This document shows, in pieces, positions 63,275 through 64,000 of a stretch of 64,000 bases of DNA. Position numbers and translations under genes: made by a program. The stretch comes from an uncultured Roseobacter sp. (lineage in GTDB: Bacteria; Pseudomonadota; Alphaproteobacteria; Rhodobacterales; Rhodobacteraceae). Under the pieces are notes generated by a model. The model was not told the DNA's origin, ran no database searches, and saw only the letters and a program-made list of their open reading frames with translations. Each line of letters starts with the position of its first letter. The first letter of the stretch is position 1. Location: contig NZ_CANLNE010000001.1 in NCBI RefSeq assembly GCF_947492555.1, positions 620,001 through 684,000 on the forward strand. The letters are read 5' to 3'.

Positions 63275-63708
63275 CAGCCGTCCCCGTAGCCCAACCACCG
63301 AAATGCGCCGTCTTCTCTCAAGGGCGAAAAGGGGTTATGTGCGATTTCCCAGATGTGGCCCTCAGGGTCGGCGAAATAGCCATGGTGTCCGCCCCAGAAC
63401 ACATCCTGCGCGGGTTTGAGGATTTTCGCGCCCGCAGCCTCTGCCCGCGCCAAAAGCGGGGCGACGTCGCCTTTGTCGGGCAGGTTGTGGGCGAAGGTAC
63501 TGGCGCCATACCCAAGATCCGTCAGCGGGATACCGATGTCTTCTGCAAGCTTGTCCAAAGGGTAGAGCCCAAGGGTCTGGCCAATCAGGTCATAGGCGAT
63601 CACCCCGTCCGGCGACGGCGTGCGTTGCCAGCCCAAGGCATCGTAAAACGCCGCCAGTGCCGCTATGTCGCGCGCGCCAAGCGTGATGAGACTGATCCGC
63701 TGGTCCAT
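63274..63708 (-). CDS. VOC/glyoxalase-family protein
   Basis: 144 residues with the paired beta-alpha-beta modules of the vicinal oxygen chelate fold: LITLGARDIAALAAFYDALG at the start and GYFADPEGHIWEIAHNP near the end, with the C-terminal Glu of a metal site. Substrate unknown. Lies between a hydrolase gene and the M15-like gene, with a one-base overlap. Confidence 0.86.
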   Translation of the reverse strand: MDQRISLITLGARDIAALAAFYDALGWQRTPSPDGVIAYDLIGQTLGLYPLDKLAEDIGIPLTDLGYGASTFAHNLPDKGDVAPLLARAEAAGAKILKPAQDVFWGGHHGYFADPEGHIWEIAHNPFSPLREDGAFRWLGYGDG

Positions 63709-63717
63709 GTGATCCTC

Positions 63718-64000
63718 CTACTTCGTTGCATCCAATACATCGACAATCGCGTCTTCGATCAGCCCCAGGCACGGGCCGTCTGAAAACCGGTGGTCTGCGT
63801 CCTTGACGAGCGTAAGACGCATGTCCGGGCAGGTCGCATGCTCCATCAGCCGGAGGGCGGTTTCCGTGCTGACAGCGGTATCTGCCGTGCCCTGCAGGCA
63901 GCGCACCGGGAACGGCAGATCAAGCGGCGCGCGCAGGACGAGATTGCGCCGCCCGTCCTCGATCATCCCCCGCGTCACGATGTAGGGTTCCATATAGTCG
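63718..64000 (-). CDS. alpha/beta-hydrolase, 5'-truncated by window edge
   Basis: The frame is open past base 64000, so only the last 93 or so residues are seen. The visible part, PYIVTRGMIEDGRRNLVLR, then CLQGTADTAVSTETALRLM and VKDADHRFS, has the Asp and His of an esterase/acyl-aminoacyl peptidase-like hydrolase. An internal Met at 63993 is not taken as the start. Confidence 0.78.
   Translation of the reverse strand, partial: DYMEPYIVTRGMIEDGRRNLVLRAPLDLPFPVRCLQGTADTAVSTETALRLMEHATCPDMRLTLVKDADHRFSDGPCLGLIEDAIVDVLDATK

Overview
The window (about 60% G+C by eye) reads as ordinary chromosome of a marine Rhodobacteraceae (Roseobacter-group alphaproteobacterium). The clues are a SAM-II riboswitch ahead of metZ, an alphaproteobacterial SOS box (GTTC-N7-GTTC), a PhaR/phasin/PhaC/PhaZ polyester locus with CTGC-N3-GCAG operators, a VPLPA-CTERM secreted protein, and the gene order rpiA-gor-hflK-hflC-DUF2065-degP. 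The genus cannot be fixed from sequence alone. I see no tRNA, rRNA, insertion sequence, prophage or CRISPR array. Coding density is high, and several neighbours overlap by 1 or 4 bases, as expected for translationally coupled operons.

Layout. 1-5 kb: 3'-truncated folE2, riboswitch-controlled metZ, a hydrolase and a membrane cyclic-nucleotide-binding-like protein. 4-9 kb (minus strand): yciB, an EamA exporter, ftsY with a 13-copy hexanucleotide repeat, and an orphan formate-dehydrogenase-type flavin/FeS subunit. 9-15 kb: an AlkB-like monooxygenase, xseA, purD, a VCBS-repeat protein and a [2Fe-2S] ferredoxin divergent from a DnaE2 C-terminal fragment that sits directly behind an SOS box. 15-21.5 kb (minus): rpiA, gor, hflKC, DUF2065, degP, covering envelope quality control and redox balance. 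22-32 kb (plus): rsgA, ada, a PEP-mutase-like enzyme, a 902-residue DUF2339 membrane protein, SDR, GST, sdaA and an EamA exporter that overlaps thiamine pyrophosphokinase tail to tail.

32.8-42 kb: a 726-residue acidic protein of unknown function, DUF2842, purA, two small proteins, a cobalt-type nitrile hydratase operon, secG-pyrG and a VPLPA-CTERM protein. 42.6-46 kb: rlmJ, a secreted protein, two TerB-like proteins and a cytoplasmic PhnD-like protein. 45.9-54 kb: one long catabolic unit made of an amino-acid/amine-type ABC transporter (ATPase, binding protein, two permeases), two glutamine-synthetase-like ligases, a class-I glutamine amidotransferase and a DAO-family oxidase. This is the logic of gamma-glutamylated amine catabolism. 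A DegT-type aminotransferase follows.

55-60 kb: the polyhydroxyalkanoate locus. phaR, phasin and phaC lie on the minus strand with phaZ divergent, and CTGCATTGCAG palindromes sit in front of phaR and the phasin gene. 60-64 kb (minus): a hydrolase, two tandem paralogous periplasmic binding proteins without permeases (one with a LysM domain), an M15-like protein, a VOC protein and a truncated hydrolase at the right edge.

The items most worth following up are the SOS-box/DnaE2 OB-fold fragment, the riboswitch with repeat-flanked terminator, the PhaR operators, the probable ATT start of a permease, the LysM binding-protein pair and the two-ligase catabolic operon.
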